Assembly (NCBI GenBank): GCA_020746105.1
Contig: CM036622.1
Coordinates: 16,464,987-16,528,986, forward strand
DNA: 64,000 bases
Reading direction: 5' to 3'
Source of the DNA: Trogon surrucura
Lineage: Eukaryota > Chordata > Aves > Trogoniformes > Trogonidae
In this document: piece after piece, positions 1 through 12,300 of the stretch
Layout: every line of letters starts with the position of its first letter
Numbering within the stretch: the stretch's first letter is position 1
Translations under genes and position numbers: made by a program
Notes under the pieces: generated by a model
Database searches by the model: none
What the model saw: only the letters and a program-made list of their open reading frames with translations
What the model was told of the DNA's origin: nothing

Positions 1-1514
1 TGCAGCAGACACAGGTAGAAGTTGAATTCTGCTCTCACTTTAAAATAATAAAAATAATAAGAAAAATGTGGAGATAAATTGTGTCATTAGAAGTTAATTA
101 GAGAAATGTGGATAATATTACACCCACAGCTCTGGATGCTAAGTGGTACTAAAGCAGCTGTTTCACTCGGGGGACACATGGGGGGGACTAAGAACTGATT
201 AGTTAAGGAGAAATAACAGTCAGTTTAGTATAAATTGCTACCAAAAATAAATTTGTTGCAAATGTTTGTTTTGCTTGATTGCCTTTGATATGTGCATACT
301 TGTTAGGGAAGGGAGAAGGAGTTGTCTGCAAGGAATTAGGCAAGTGACATGGCGAGGGAATTAGCCTCTGTTAGATCCCAGCCCTAGCGGCTCCAGCTCC
401 CTTTGGTAGAAGCCCTTGCTCTGCATCTGGCTGCCAACTCCGTCTCCTGCTTTTCATTAGTGCTTCAACCTAAGTTGCTAGAAAGAGTGAGCACATAATG
501 CATCCTCTGCCCTTCCTCAGGCTGGAGCAGGATTTAATCCAAATGCAAAAAACACTTATGGCTGCCTGAAACTGCCTTTTCTTTTTTTTTTCCCCTCCCT
601 CTGTTTTGATTTTTTTTGTTCTTGTTGTTTTTTCCTCTGAGCGATCTGTCTTTTGAGAGGTGTGCTGTGTGAAGGGAAAACCGAAAGGAGGGCGGCTAAC
701 AAGCGTGCAGGGAAAGTCAGAGCAAGTTGAGACGTGATGTCCGAGACACTGCGTTGGTTTTCCCCTGTTTTTGCAGTGCCTGGCCAGGCCTGCCCTGGGT
801 GAGAGACAGATTTGTTGACTCTGCAGCATGGGAAAGAGCCGACAACAGATTTACTACGGAGATGACTTAGCAGCCCCCTCTAAGTGTTATGAAAAGAGTT
901 TAAAATGTTTATATTGGCCCCTCCGATGTACAATAAATTGTTATCCGAAACAATTGAGAATAAAGAAGGGAAAAGTCATAATTGCCTCTCAGGAAATGCA
1001 GGGGGTGTTTCGGCGCGCAGGAGCAGGAGGGCGTTGGGTTTCATTGACTTGGTCTGGCTGGAAAGCAGCCTGCCCCACAGGAAGGCCGCGCATTCCTGTC
1101 CTCTCGGTGAACCTGCCTGAAAGGAATACAGGAGTTATTGGGTAATCAAGGCTTGTCAGCACCTTGGTTATGCAGCGTGGTTCAATCCGATAATGTGAAT
1201 GGAACCTGTAATAGCGCTGATGAAAAGCACGCCAGTTTGAAAGGGGCCTTGAATGATTTTTTTGTTCATTTTCTGTTTACATGTAACACGTTATTGATGT
1301 CGTTGCCTTCTAATGCGCCTGCTTGTTTCATAGAAAAACTGGGAATTATTCATTATTTTTAAAGAACAGGGAGAGAGAAAGAGGGAGAGGAAGGAGGAGT
1401 GAAAGAAAGAACCCTGTTACGTGAAGAAAATTGCATTCGAATGCTGCGACTGAAACATATTGATTTTCTGGCACAGACTTTTTAGATTAAAAATGCCAAT
1501 ACTAAATCCTTTCA

Positions 1515-1543
1515 TGACCTATAGTTCATATGAAGTTCACGTG
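1515..1543 (+). promoter_or_regulatory. Candidate distal DR5 retinoic acid response element
   Basis: The sequence reads AGTTCA-TATGA-AGTTCA at 1523-1539. Both hexamers fit the nuclear receptor half-site RGKTCA exactly, and the 5-base spacing is the classical RAR/RXR arrangement. An inverted half-site TGACCT (AGGTCA on the other strand) lies at 1515-1520, and a CACGTG E-box at 1538-1543 overlaps the second half-site. It is the only perfect DR5 I found by eye besides the promoter element at 50331. A chance match to this degenerate pattern is expected roughly 0.1 times in 64 kb over both strands, so function is plausible but unproven. Confidence 0.45.
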
Positions 1544-2139
1544 TCATTTACTATTATTCTGGAAAAAGCAGAATCTTTAATGAAAACGTAGTTTGAAGGA
1601 ATGTCCTGCCATCCTGGCATTTGCATGCGATTGTAATAAGACTTGATTAAGAGCTAAACAAGCTACCAGGCGAAGGTTTAGGGTGTTTTTTGTAAATTGA
1701 AGTCTATTTATCTTTTTTAATTGCTTGCTTGTCTTCACCCTCATCTCAAGCTTTATATCTCCTTTCTTTTCCTTTGTTTTTCTTTATTTTACTCATTCTT
1801 TATGTTACGATAGGAGGCCAAAGAAACTCATTTTTCCCACCTCTAAGCACAAGGATCTTGCTTCAGATTTTATGGCATTCAGGGGATCAATGAGTCAAAA
1901 TGCTATTTTGATCTGCAGTACAACAAACATTTCTTGTATAAATTCACAGAGATGACCCTGACTTCTCCAACTGTTTCTACCCTTTCTTAATAGAGACTTT
2001 AAAGGTGCTGATGCCATGGTAGCATCAGCTTGGAAAATTTAAGGCCAAATTCCTGGCTCAGGTGATTTCAAACTGCTGGCTATTTCCTGCTGCTAACAGG
2101 GCTAAATTTCACTTCAGTTTCTTTCCCGAGGACCTGCAT

Positions 2140-2850
2140 ATTTGGGAGGGGGAGACATGGCAGGAGGAAGCTGCTGCAGATCTGCTGGCTTTAGCAAGAC
2201 TGCGCGAGGGACGCGTTCGTCTCACCGTGCCGCCCCGGCATTTCGGCTCACGTGTGCTGGCCCATGTTATACCTAATGTTTGCTTCTGGGTGGGAAGGCT
2301 CTTTCACAGAGGGGCTCGCACTTTGGCGTTTTGTCCTGAAACCGGGTAACCCCTGTCTCCTGTGGCTGCAATCACTCGATGAGCGCAGGAGCACGCGTTT
2401 ATCATCGCGGCTTCAGCATGGCGGAGGTCTGACTCCAGAAAGCCATCGAGCCCTTCTTTTTTTAAAAAGGGGCAGAGGAAATCTGTGTGATAAAACGTAT
2501 TTACTTTTCCACAGGTTTTGTTTGCCAGCCAGGCTGGCAGGAAGTGGCTGTTGGAATTCGACTGGCGGCCGCCTCACTGCGGGGGCAGTAGGGGGGAGCC
2601 TTGGAGCTGGCGGGAGGTGTCCTCCAGGAGAGGCCTCCTGGCTCCCCACCTTTGCAGGCTGGCACCACGGCAAGAGTCCCCACGGGGCCCTGCCGGGAGG
2701 GCAAGGCTGGGCTTGTTCCCTCTGGGTGATTCACTCTAGCAGGGAAACCTTCTCCCTGTGCAGGGAAGGGGCAGCATCGGGGCGTCCTGGGAGCAGGCAA
2801 GGCTATTCAGTCATTGCAGCTTCTAGACCTGGCTTTTGGGACAGCCTAAT
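2140..2850. other. GC-rich patch with scattered CpG
   Basis: This stretch is clearly richer in G+C and CpG than its surroundings, with clusters near 2200-2250, 2370-2420 and 2560-2640. An open frame of about 201 codons crosses 2252-2857 on the + strand, but it opens at GTG and its product is unfamiliar. The long frame is probably a by-product of high GC content. It could be a regulatory island or an unrecognised first exon. A CR1 fragment begins about 40 bp to the right. Confidence 0.35.
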
Positions 2851-2889
2851 ACCCTAAAAGCTTCTGTCATTTAACAAAACAAGATACAT

Positions 2890-3314
2890 AGGTATGTTGG
2901 AGAGGGTCTGCAAGAGGACCACAAAGATGATCAGAGGGCTGGAGCACCTCGCCTGTGAGGGCAGTCAGTGAGTTGGGTCTGTTCAGGCTGGAGAAGACTC
3001 TGGGGAAACCTTGTAGCAGCCTTCCAGTACCTGAAGGGGGCTACAGGAAAGCTGGAGGGGGTTGTTTTATCAGGGCTGGTGATAGGACAAGGGGCAATGG
3101 TTTTAAATAAGACAGGGTAGATTTACATTAGATGTTAGGAAGAAGTTCTTTACTATGAGGGCGGTGAGACACTGGAATGGGTTGCCGAGAGAAGTTGTGG
3201 ATGTCCCCTTCCTGGAAGTGTTCAAGGCCAGGCTGAATGAGGATTTGAGCAACTGGGTCTAGTGGGAGGTGATCTTTAAGGTCCCTTCCAACTCAAGCCA
3301 TGTATGATTCTAAG
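2890..3314 (+). mobile_element. CR1 LINE, 3' fragment
   Basis: The nucleotide sequence follows the 3' part of the CR1 retrotransposon: the end of the reverse transcriptase ORF (the 'ggagagggtctgcaagagg' and 'gatgatcagagggctggag' stretches), the 'gacaaggggcaatgg' segment, 'ttctttactatgagggcggtgag', and the 3' tail 'aaggtcccttccaactc' followed by an ATTCTAAG octamer at 3307-3314. It is 5'-truncated, as is normal for CR1, and carries many substitutions and small indels, so it codes for nothing. It is older than the copy at 17.2 kb. Confidence 0.9.
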
Positions 3315-6300
3315 ATCAGTACCTTCTGTTAGCGAGCATTTTCTCACTAAACAGTTCAATATGTTTTTAAGCAGTTGAAACTGAGAACTTTTTCCTGATA
3401 CCACCCACACTGTATTGCCCAAGGGACAGCATGGCTGTCTTCACACGCCTTGCTGCGGGCAAGCTTCTCCCCGGCTTGCTGTCAGCGTTAGGCTGGAGAT
3501 CCACAGCAGCAGTTGGCACAGTGGTGCCTATGTGGCTTGAGGTATGCCGGGCGGGGCATGAGGCTGGCCCTTGCTAGAGTGGCACACTCCCACCCCGTGT
3601 GCTACCGGTACCTGAGGTGTCTTATCCCAGGTCAGTATGGGCAGCCCTCACCCCTGAATACAACACACACTTCGTGGCGTACGTCATGGTTTTGTTGCTG
3701 TTGTTGTCATCTCCCTCTTCCATTTGTTCTCTTGGGGAGGACCTAGAAGGAGAGAGAGCCCCAATCAACCAGTTTGCGCTCTGTGAACACACCAGGTGAC
3801 AGATCAAGGTTCTTCTTGGCGGGACTCCTCAGGGGCTGCATTAACTTTCAAGCAGTCAGAGGTCCTTGCTGTGCACCGCCCTCCATTTTGATACCCTACT
3901 TCAGAAAAAAGATTCCCCTTTGGAGATGTCAAATACAGATTACTCGGTATCGTGGCACACTGGCTGTAGCGCTGGCAGAGGGACAGAGCACAGCCCAGGT
4001 CATGAAGTAGGTGAGAATTCAGGTTCATCTGCAGCTTGCCTCTGAGGCTCTCTCCTGCTTCAGACAAAAATTTACAGGGACTTGGTTAGATACACACGTC
4101 TCATTTCTTCTTTCTGTTCCAATATTGCACGTGTGAGTGAGCATGAGAGTCATAGTGAGTCAATGTGAGGCCAGAGCAGGCTGGGAGAGCATCTGCCTTT
4201 CTCAGCTGCTTGTTACAGAGCTCTGCCGGACACACGTGGTGTAAGGTTATCACAGGGGTTTGAATTCTTCTCCTGATATACACAGATTTTTTCAGTGCTT
4301 GTTTATCAAAAAGAAAGTTATTTGTTCAACAATGGATGTTGTACAAAATATTTACTTTCTTTTCGAAAACACACAGAACGGGGCGCATTGTTCCCTTCTT
4401 GGTGGCACCACAGCAGCTCTCCTCAGTCAAAGACTTCAGAATAAAAACAAACAGGTCTTGTGGGGCATCTCTCATCCGATAGGTATTAGGAAGAATGTTT
4501 AAACAAGAGCTGAGATTTCTTGCATTCAGCATACCCTTCACTGCTACACCTCTTGCAATATGGAATAAAATATAGACAGTTCATTGGAGAAGCAAGCTTC
4601 TGCCTTACCTTTGTTCAGATGCCCTTATTTGCCTGAATATATTTACTGACTTTGAACCAAAGCAAAATTTTATTTTGAATTTGTTGTGAATTATATGGGC
4701 ATTTTCTCTTGCTTAGATGAAGTCTTGTGAAAGGTGCTAGGGTGGCAGCTGGAGGTCGAAGACCACGTAGGTGCAGGGCAGGCAGCAGCAGTGCACCTTG
4801 CGCAGCATTGGTTTGCCCGTCGGCCTCCAGCTGAACCTTCACAATTACGTTTAGAAACTGCTCAAGGAGCTACACTCGGTGTAATGTGGCCTACATACAG
4901 CCTTACAGCCTTGATGTTTGGCCTCCATAGGGAAGAAAGAATGCACTGGGAAGTAAAGAAAGTTATTTAAATCAGCCTCTAGATAAAGTTCGTGTAACGA
5001 AGCAATGGAAAAAGGGAATGTCTAGTGTATGTATCTGCAGAGCCAGCTAATACACCCCTTAGGAAAGTAATTAAGAAATGTAAGTTAATAGTAATTATTT
5101 TTGAAACATTACATAAAAATCAACGGTAATAGAGAATTAATAGTAATAGGTAAGAGCAGCTATGCTGGTGGCAGTGAGCATTTAGTTCTTGAGAGTAATT
5201 TCTGTTCCTGGGAAGAAAAAAAAAACAGGCAGTAAACCCAGGAAAATATCTCAGGGATAACAGAATTTATGCACGAAGCAATACGATTTTATAAATACAA
5301 AGCAGCACTTGTGAAATTTGGGCATGACTTAGATCAGTTCTTGACACCGATGATGCCTGATGGCCCTCGGTGCCCTTTCTCCTCTGCAGGGGGCTGGCGG
5401 CAGGCATCTCTGGGAATCCAAATCATCTCAAGTGCTGGGTCGTTCCTGTAAAAAAATAATTGCTTGCTTTAGCATATGGTTGCTTTTAATACTTGGCAGA
5501 GCACTAATTTTGAAAAATGCTGAACTGTATTCACAAACATTTGAGATTGCTCCTTGGTCTGGGGCCAAAAAGTTACCAATGGCCTGTAAGAGTGCAGAGA
5601 CATTGTGTCTGGAGGAAAACAACAGGTTTTCCCCTTCGTCATTGGTGAGCCTGAAGCAGAAATAGCACCAGAAAGGTCTGGATACGTTACAGGACATTTA
5701 CCAAAAATGTTTAAAATGATTGGTGGGATTCTGATGGTCATTCAAGGGGTCCAAACAGGTTGACCAGACAGCTAGCGAGGGGGAAAGCTATTTAAAACAT
5801 AAGTAGCATGTAAATACCAGGAAAATATAGGAAATTTTCACGTGATGAGAAGATAGTACAAACAGTAATAATGGAATCGTAATATTTTAATAGACACTAT
5901 TTTATAAGTATGACATCCCCTCCTCCGTAGCTAGAGCTTATTAAACTATCTGAATTATAGAGAGGAGGTTCCAATTTTCTGCTGTTGCTTGTTTATTCCA
6001 GGACAGTTACCATCCTCCCTAAATTTTATTTAAAGTTCACAGCAGTCTATGCAGCTAGTGCAGTTTTGGGTTAAGCATATTTTATCCATAATTGCTATAT
6101 TTGGTTCTCAAGTTATTATTGCAGTTCCTTGGGGTACATTTAAATCCACCTTATTGTAATAGATTATGGAATATAGTGGCTAATGTGTCTAATGTAAAAT
6201 AAATGACTATAATGATTTATGATCCAGCACTTCAGTTTTATTGAACATAAGGATCATTGTACTAAAATGAATGGTGTATTGCTGGTTTAGCATAAAATAC

Positions 6301-9300
6301 TGAATAACATATTCAAGGAAATGAATGGATTGGCCAGTTCATAGTATTCTGCCCCTTCAGCTGAGAGGTCTTTAATAAGCAAGAGTGTCATTACACTTGA
6401 AAATGTATGTGTAGGTAATCCGTTATCTAGAACAATGACAGTGATCGGATAAAGCTCTTATTAAAGAAGGGCCCTCCTTACAGGGGAATACCAAGCACTT
6501 CCCTGCCTGCATGAGGCCGCGTGTGTGTGGCTGTGTGCTTCTGGTTTTGTTACGACAGTTAAAGCAGTATTTAGTGTCATTGAATTTAAAAGCATCCATG
6601 TCTTTGAAGCTAATTTTGGAGTGGGTTAAGCGACGTCACTAGACTGTGGTCTGCGCAGGCTCATACTGCGTTTCTGCTGGTCCTTACTCCTGCATGCACC
6701 TATAAGCTAGTATCCAGCTCTTCATTTTTAATCTCATTTGAAGGCCAATATGAAGTAAACCTTTGAATGCACCTTGCTTCTGTTTACATCCAGGTTTTAG
6801 TAGCATCATCTCCTACTAAATGTCAGGAAGATGGATGAACATCATAAGGGGTGGTACTGCTGGGAGTATTACTGTGAGTGGGTGTTCAGCTTGCCTCCGT
6901 GTCACCAGCGAGACTCGCTTTTGGACAGTCATGGCCAGCAGTGTCCCGAGTTAAACCCTTGACTTCCGGGGGGTTTATCCTCAACTCTTTAACTCTTTGA
7001 CCTCAAAAAGGAAGAAGGTTTTATTGGCCAAGTGGGGGAAATTAATAGGAGACATAACATGGACAGAACACTTGAAATTTTATCTGATTGAAGCATGTCT
7101 CTAAAAATAAGGAAACAAAACAAAAAATAAAATAAAATAAAATGCAAAGAACAGAAATGCTATTTAAAAATACATACTCAGAGGAATCTGCTAAAGGAAC
7201 ATAGAAGATTGTATAGCTAAGTTTTTTTGCATTTTCCTACAGTCAAAATAGGACAACTGGTTATAAAAGACTAGCTTCCAGCAGTTTGCTTATAATAATT
7301 TGTAGTAAAAATCACATTTTGTTATGTATTAAAGAGAGGGAAAAAAAAATATGTTTTGGGGATGTTATCCTGGAATAACTTTGCATCCATTTTCTTAATA
7401 GTGCTTGGATAAAGCTGAAAGACGGAAACTAATAAAAAGGCATATTTGCATTCATTATACCCATGGTAAAAGTGAATGAAGAACTCCTCTAGATATATTT
7501 ACATCTTAAGGTATTAAAATAAACATTGTCAAAGTACAGTAGTTCTGTTGCAGCACTTGCAGACAAATTATCTCCCCATTTAAACAAAATCTCACCAGCC
7601 TTTTGAAGGAGTAGGAGTTTGATGCTATTTTGCCATTTATTATGAGCTTTTTCTGTCACTGGGCACATCCTTTGGCAAACATGCTGGGAGATTCTTTAAA
7701 CAACTCAAAATTATTTTGGCAAAAACTGAAACACCTACGATTGCAAAAACACGTATTCAAAATTTTATGTATCCAAAAACATTCAGGCTGGCTTTGACAT
7801 GTAATTGGATACTGTTTTATAACCGAGCCATTTCAAGTTTCTCATTTCTTACATCTCAGTCAGTTTTATAAGTAGATCAGTCATACCAGCACACTCAGAA
7901 AATCCTAAACCAGCTGCAGCTGTGCTTTTAATGGAAGGACAAATTCTATCGATGGCTGTGGCAGGCTGCTGTCCTGCTTTGGTGCAGGAGGGTTTGAAGC
8001 GCCTGGCTCCCTTTAGTCATTCGGACTTTTAGTTGTTCTTATACGTTTGGTGGGACCAAAATTAGAAGTGATGCTGCTGTTTGCTGAAGCCTGTCATCAG
8101 AGTTTCCTTGTTGCCTTAGACCTACAAATCCTGAGGTGTATAGTTGGAGAGCATGTTGACTCCTTGTTGACTCTGAGCTTAGAGTCTGCTCGGTACCAGA
8201 GCAATATGATAGTGTGGGCTTTATTTTAGTGACCTAAAGTAGAGGTAGGTTTGAGTAAAGGTAGCTAACAGCTCTTTGGTGTAAACGGAGCAGCATCCTA
8301 CTGCCTGCTTGCGTGTAGTTGTGTCACGACTGAGATCCCAGGTGGAGTGACGAGACACGCCGCTCGCTGGCCTCGCTGTCTGTTACAGCTACTGTTACCA
8401 CACGACAACACCAACAAGGTGATGACCTGAGGCCACGTCAGCCAGAGGCAGGATGCTGCCCAGAGCTGCTGCTGTGCTGGCTGTGCCCCTGCACATTCCT
8501 GGGATGAGGCTTGTGAGCATGAGCCAAGCGGCAGTGCTGGGATGTGGCTAACTGCAGGGAACATGGGCCCCAACCATGAGCCTGGGCTCATCCCCTTTTC
8601 CCCCATCCCTGTGTTTGAGGACAGGGCTGTCCTGCGGTGAGAGTGCAGATGTGCTTTGTCGTGTACTGCCAGGCACAACCTCTCAGCACCCTGCCAGTCA
8701 TCAGGACCCATCATGGAGAGGAACAGACTAGACTCTGAAGCCAAATTATTACTCTCTCCGTTCCTGAAAGCCCATTGAATCTTCCCTCTGCTTTGGACAT
8801 CTGTTTTTCACATCATGGCTACTTCAGCCCATAATCTTCCATAAGAATTTTAAATAAAATATTGCTGCTAACCAGCTCCATGGGAGAAAGCAGTGACTTT
8901 GCTCACAAATGGGCACGTTGTTGAGGCTGGAGCAAAAGAGGTTTCTTTCATTCATACTGGGTTACATCACTGAGCGCCAGCCAAATGACAGAGAATGGCG
9001 AGAGCTGTTACAGAAACAAGCAAATGCAGGGAACATCATTGCTAATGGTGCGCGTCTGATGTATGTTTGGGCCTCGACTGCAGCATTGCAGGAGTGGGAG
9101 ATGGGCCAAGTGATGCCCTGGGAGCTGTGGGCATCGCACCGTGGGAAGGTGGGCTGGCCCTCAGGCGTGGCCTGCAGGCCTTGCTGGGTCAAAAAGAGCC
9201 TTTTCCACACCTCTGCAAAGGCAGATGCAGATGTCTGGATTTACCTCTCTCAGTTCCAGACGTCTCTGAAACTTGCACGTTAATTCATTACTATAAGCCC

Positions 9301-12300
9301 CCTTGACAGGCAGCGAACAAGCACTTCCAGGGTGCTTTTACTACCTCAGGTGCCTGTCTAGGCAGGATCATACCGAGGTACCCTTACAAATACCTGCTTG
9401 ATGTAAAAAAGAGCTTTGAATGACTAGCTCAGAACTACACAGCCAACTTCTAGATGCTGAGGTTAGGTGAGATAAGTTTCTCTCCTTTTAGATCTCTTCA
9501 TGCTTATTTGTGCATGTCTTAGAAATCTTGGTAAATGCATGCAGAATAAGTTAAAATGTCTGTAACTGTCTCTGCATGTATTTATGATTTTTAAATCGTA
9601 ACAAGATCCTGCCATAGGAAAATTGTGTTAAATCTCTGCTTAGGGAAGATTGGTGACAGCCTAAGCATATGTAGAGACATACATACGTAAATATATATAT
9701 GCATATCTATTTATAAAAAATACCATGTATTTACATGTTTGTGACAAAATTTTCCTGTTAGCATCAATTGTTGAATGCAATCTACACTTACTCTTTGGAA
9801 TGCAAATTAAAAAAAAAGTATACATAAAGAAATAAAATAACCGTTTTCTCTTCTGATGCAAGAGAAATTTTAGAGCCCTGAGATTCGTCAAAGGATGAGG
9901 GCCCATTACTCCTGTATCCGAACATGGATATAGTAACTAGACTTAGAATTCCCTGTAACAGATTTTTATACTGTGCGGAATCAGCATAAAATAATGAAAA
10001 TAAATGTAGTGTCTTACTGTTTGCATTAAAGACAAGATCATTTCTTTAAGAAACGATGGATCTTTGTGAAACAGTGGTGTGCACAGCCTGACTCTCTAAA
10101 ATTGAGCAAGGTTAATCCACAGATGTCCATGGTGTTTTACACCATTGTGCAGTTTGTGTGTGTATGTGCAATGATATATATGTGAGTTAAATGTTCTTTG
10201 TTACTTAAAACCACATATATATGTGTGTGTGTACACCTATTTGTATGTGCACAACACAGATAAATGCAAATATTATTGTCTTGTTTTCAGGTTGTTTTTT
10301 TCCCCTCTAAATATGTAGAAACCATCTTTCTTTGCAAAATGGAGTAGTATCATGAAGTGGGTGTGAGGATGTTCAGCAGACATAGTGCTGCCTTCGTTAC
10401 AGGTGCTGAGCAGTCTTCCTCCTGAAGACATCATTAAAGATTATTTGTAAAATGGGTGAAATGTAGTGCCCCTTGGACACCTAGTTTGTCTTTTCTGGCC
10501 ACAGCTGATGCTACAGGTCCATGGACTGCTGCTGGAGCTTGCCCCAGCCTCGCAACTTCCCCAGCACCAGCCACAGGCTGTGAAGAACCCCCTTTCATCT
10601 CTTATTTCTCTGGTGAGGGATATCAGCTGTCCTAGTGCTTTGTCCTGGCATGGTCCAGGCTGGCCGGGAGCCGCAGGGCTGCCTCGCTGACCCGTGCTCA
10701 GCTTGCCAAAGTCAGACCCCACCCTGCTTTCTGCTATCAGTAGAGGCAGTTGCTGATACTGTAATGGTTTAAGTGACAAATTCACAGTATCAACAACATT
10801 TTGTAAGTTATACACAGCAGTTTCCCAAATCCTCCCACTGGATGCTTGCCACGCTGTTTGTCTTTGCATTTGCAGAGCTTCCCTCCCAGTCAAACACATT
10901 TCCCAGCATGTTCAGATGAAGCAAGTAAAAGCAGTGTAACGTAGCAGGCTTAGTTAAAAACCCCTCGCAGGTTCACAGTGCAAGCAAGAGCTTCATCATT
11001 CTTTATTGCTCTTCTTTTCTATGTGACCTTATTTGAGGCTGGTGAGATGTTCACCACGGTTTTAATATGCAAAACCTGACCGGGTCTTTTCCGGGCTGCG
11101 GAGCCCGGTGTATAGATGGAGTTAAACAGTTTCACATTCCTGAAGAGACCAGGAATGTTTTCACAGTGGAATCTGCTCTGTGTGAATTACAGGAGTTTAT
11201 TTTTCCAGCGTGAACTCCTTGGGCAGTTTTTTCTGTTGGCTTGTTTTTTTAAAGAGGAGATGATATGCCATGAAAATATCTACTGTAGTAACTAATGGTG
11301 GTGTTATTTAAGCTTCGATTGGGAAAATTCAGGTTAAAAAGTCTGTTGGCTATTGAGAAGGGACGGTAACAAACATCTTACAGCATTTTCTCCTTCTCAT
11401 TTCTGTGCATATGGTCAGCTATGGTAAGCCCACACCGTTGTGCCACGTGCTGATCACCGTCAGGCATTTACCACAGGGATTTGGTGGTGAGCAGAGGAGC
11501 AGGGAGCAATGACACTGCGTGGGACGAGTGGGTGACCAGCAGGTGCCTGGCACTTCAGGCAGACTGGGAAGCATGTCCGCTTTGCCTTTCCGGCGTTGCA
11601 CAGGCGCGTTTTATTTTGTGTGCTTCGGCTAGTAGTTGAGATAGAATAATAATAATTTTTCCCCGTTATTAGTGTTGTTTGGGGTTTTCATGAAAACGTG
11701 TGTACTGGGGACAAATCCTATTGAGACTGCCTGCCAGAGGAGCTCAGGGCACATCTCTGACCAAACACTGCTGTTACTGGGGTTCTGCCAGTGAAGAGGC
11801 TCCATGTCACTGAGGTTCCTTTTCTAAACAAGGTTTATTTGGGTTTTAAAAATAGGACAAAAAGTACTGCATGAAGCTAAATATTAATTTTGTTGCTTTT
11901 CTGGCAATGAGGCCAAGGAGATGGAGTGAGTTGCACTGTTCCATGAGGCAACATTAGCTGCATGACACGTGACTGTACATGGAGGGGATTTTTATTACAT
12001 TTTCATTTGAGCTGTATGAATAGGATTGAGTTTTGCCCTCAGACAAGTTCTCCAGGCTCCCTGTGGGTCCCAGCAGGAGGTTTGTGTGCTCATCCATAGC
12101 CAGAAATCACTTACAGCTCCTGAGCTTGCACACACGAACACGGTCCTGTGAGGTCCCCCCCAGTTGCTGTGTAGCACTCGAGCCGCGGGGACTGGCCTTA
12201 TCTCACAGTCATTGCATCAGAGGAGTTATCAACCTCGTCTCTACCACGATGTACACACAGGTAGATGCTAGAGAGCAGCTCATAGGGGATAACCTTTTGT

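Larger units (their letters stand above)
1..2889. other. Non-coding DNA, probably RARB distal intron
   Basis: No gene is supported here. Open frames exist, for example about 105 codons from 828, but they resemble no family I know and show no paired splice signals. The first 1.9 kb is moderately AT-rich, with poly-T and A-rich patches. It contains the DR5-type element listed separately, and its right end grades into a GC-rich patch at 2140-2850. Placing it in an intron of long RARB transcripts is inference from the known two-promoter structure of the gene. Confidence 0.5.

Noticed and set aside
828-1145. A 105-codon ATG frame near the left edge
   Set aside because: No resemblance to a known protein, and no support from splice sites or neighbouring exons.
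2252-2857. A 201-codon open frame as a possible gene
   Set aside because: It starts with GTG, its composition reflects the GC-rich patch, other frames are open in the same place, and no domain is recognisable.
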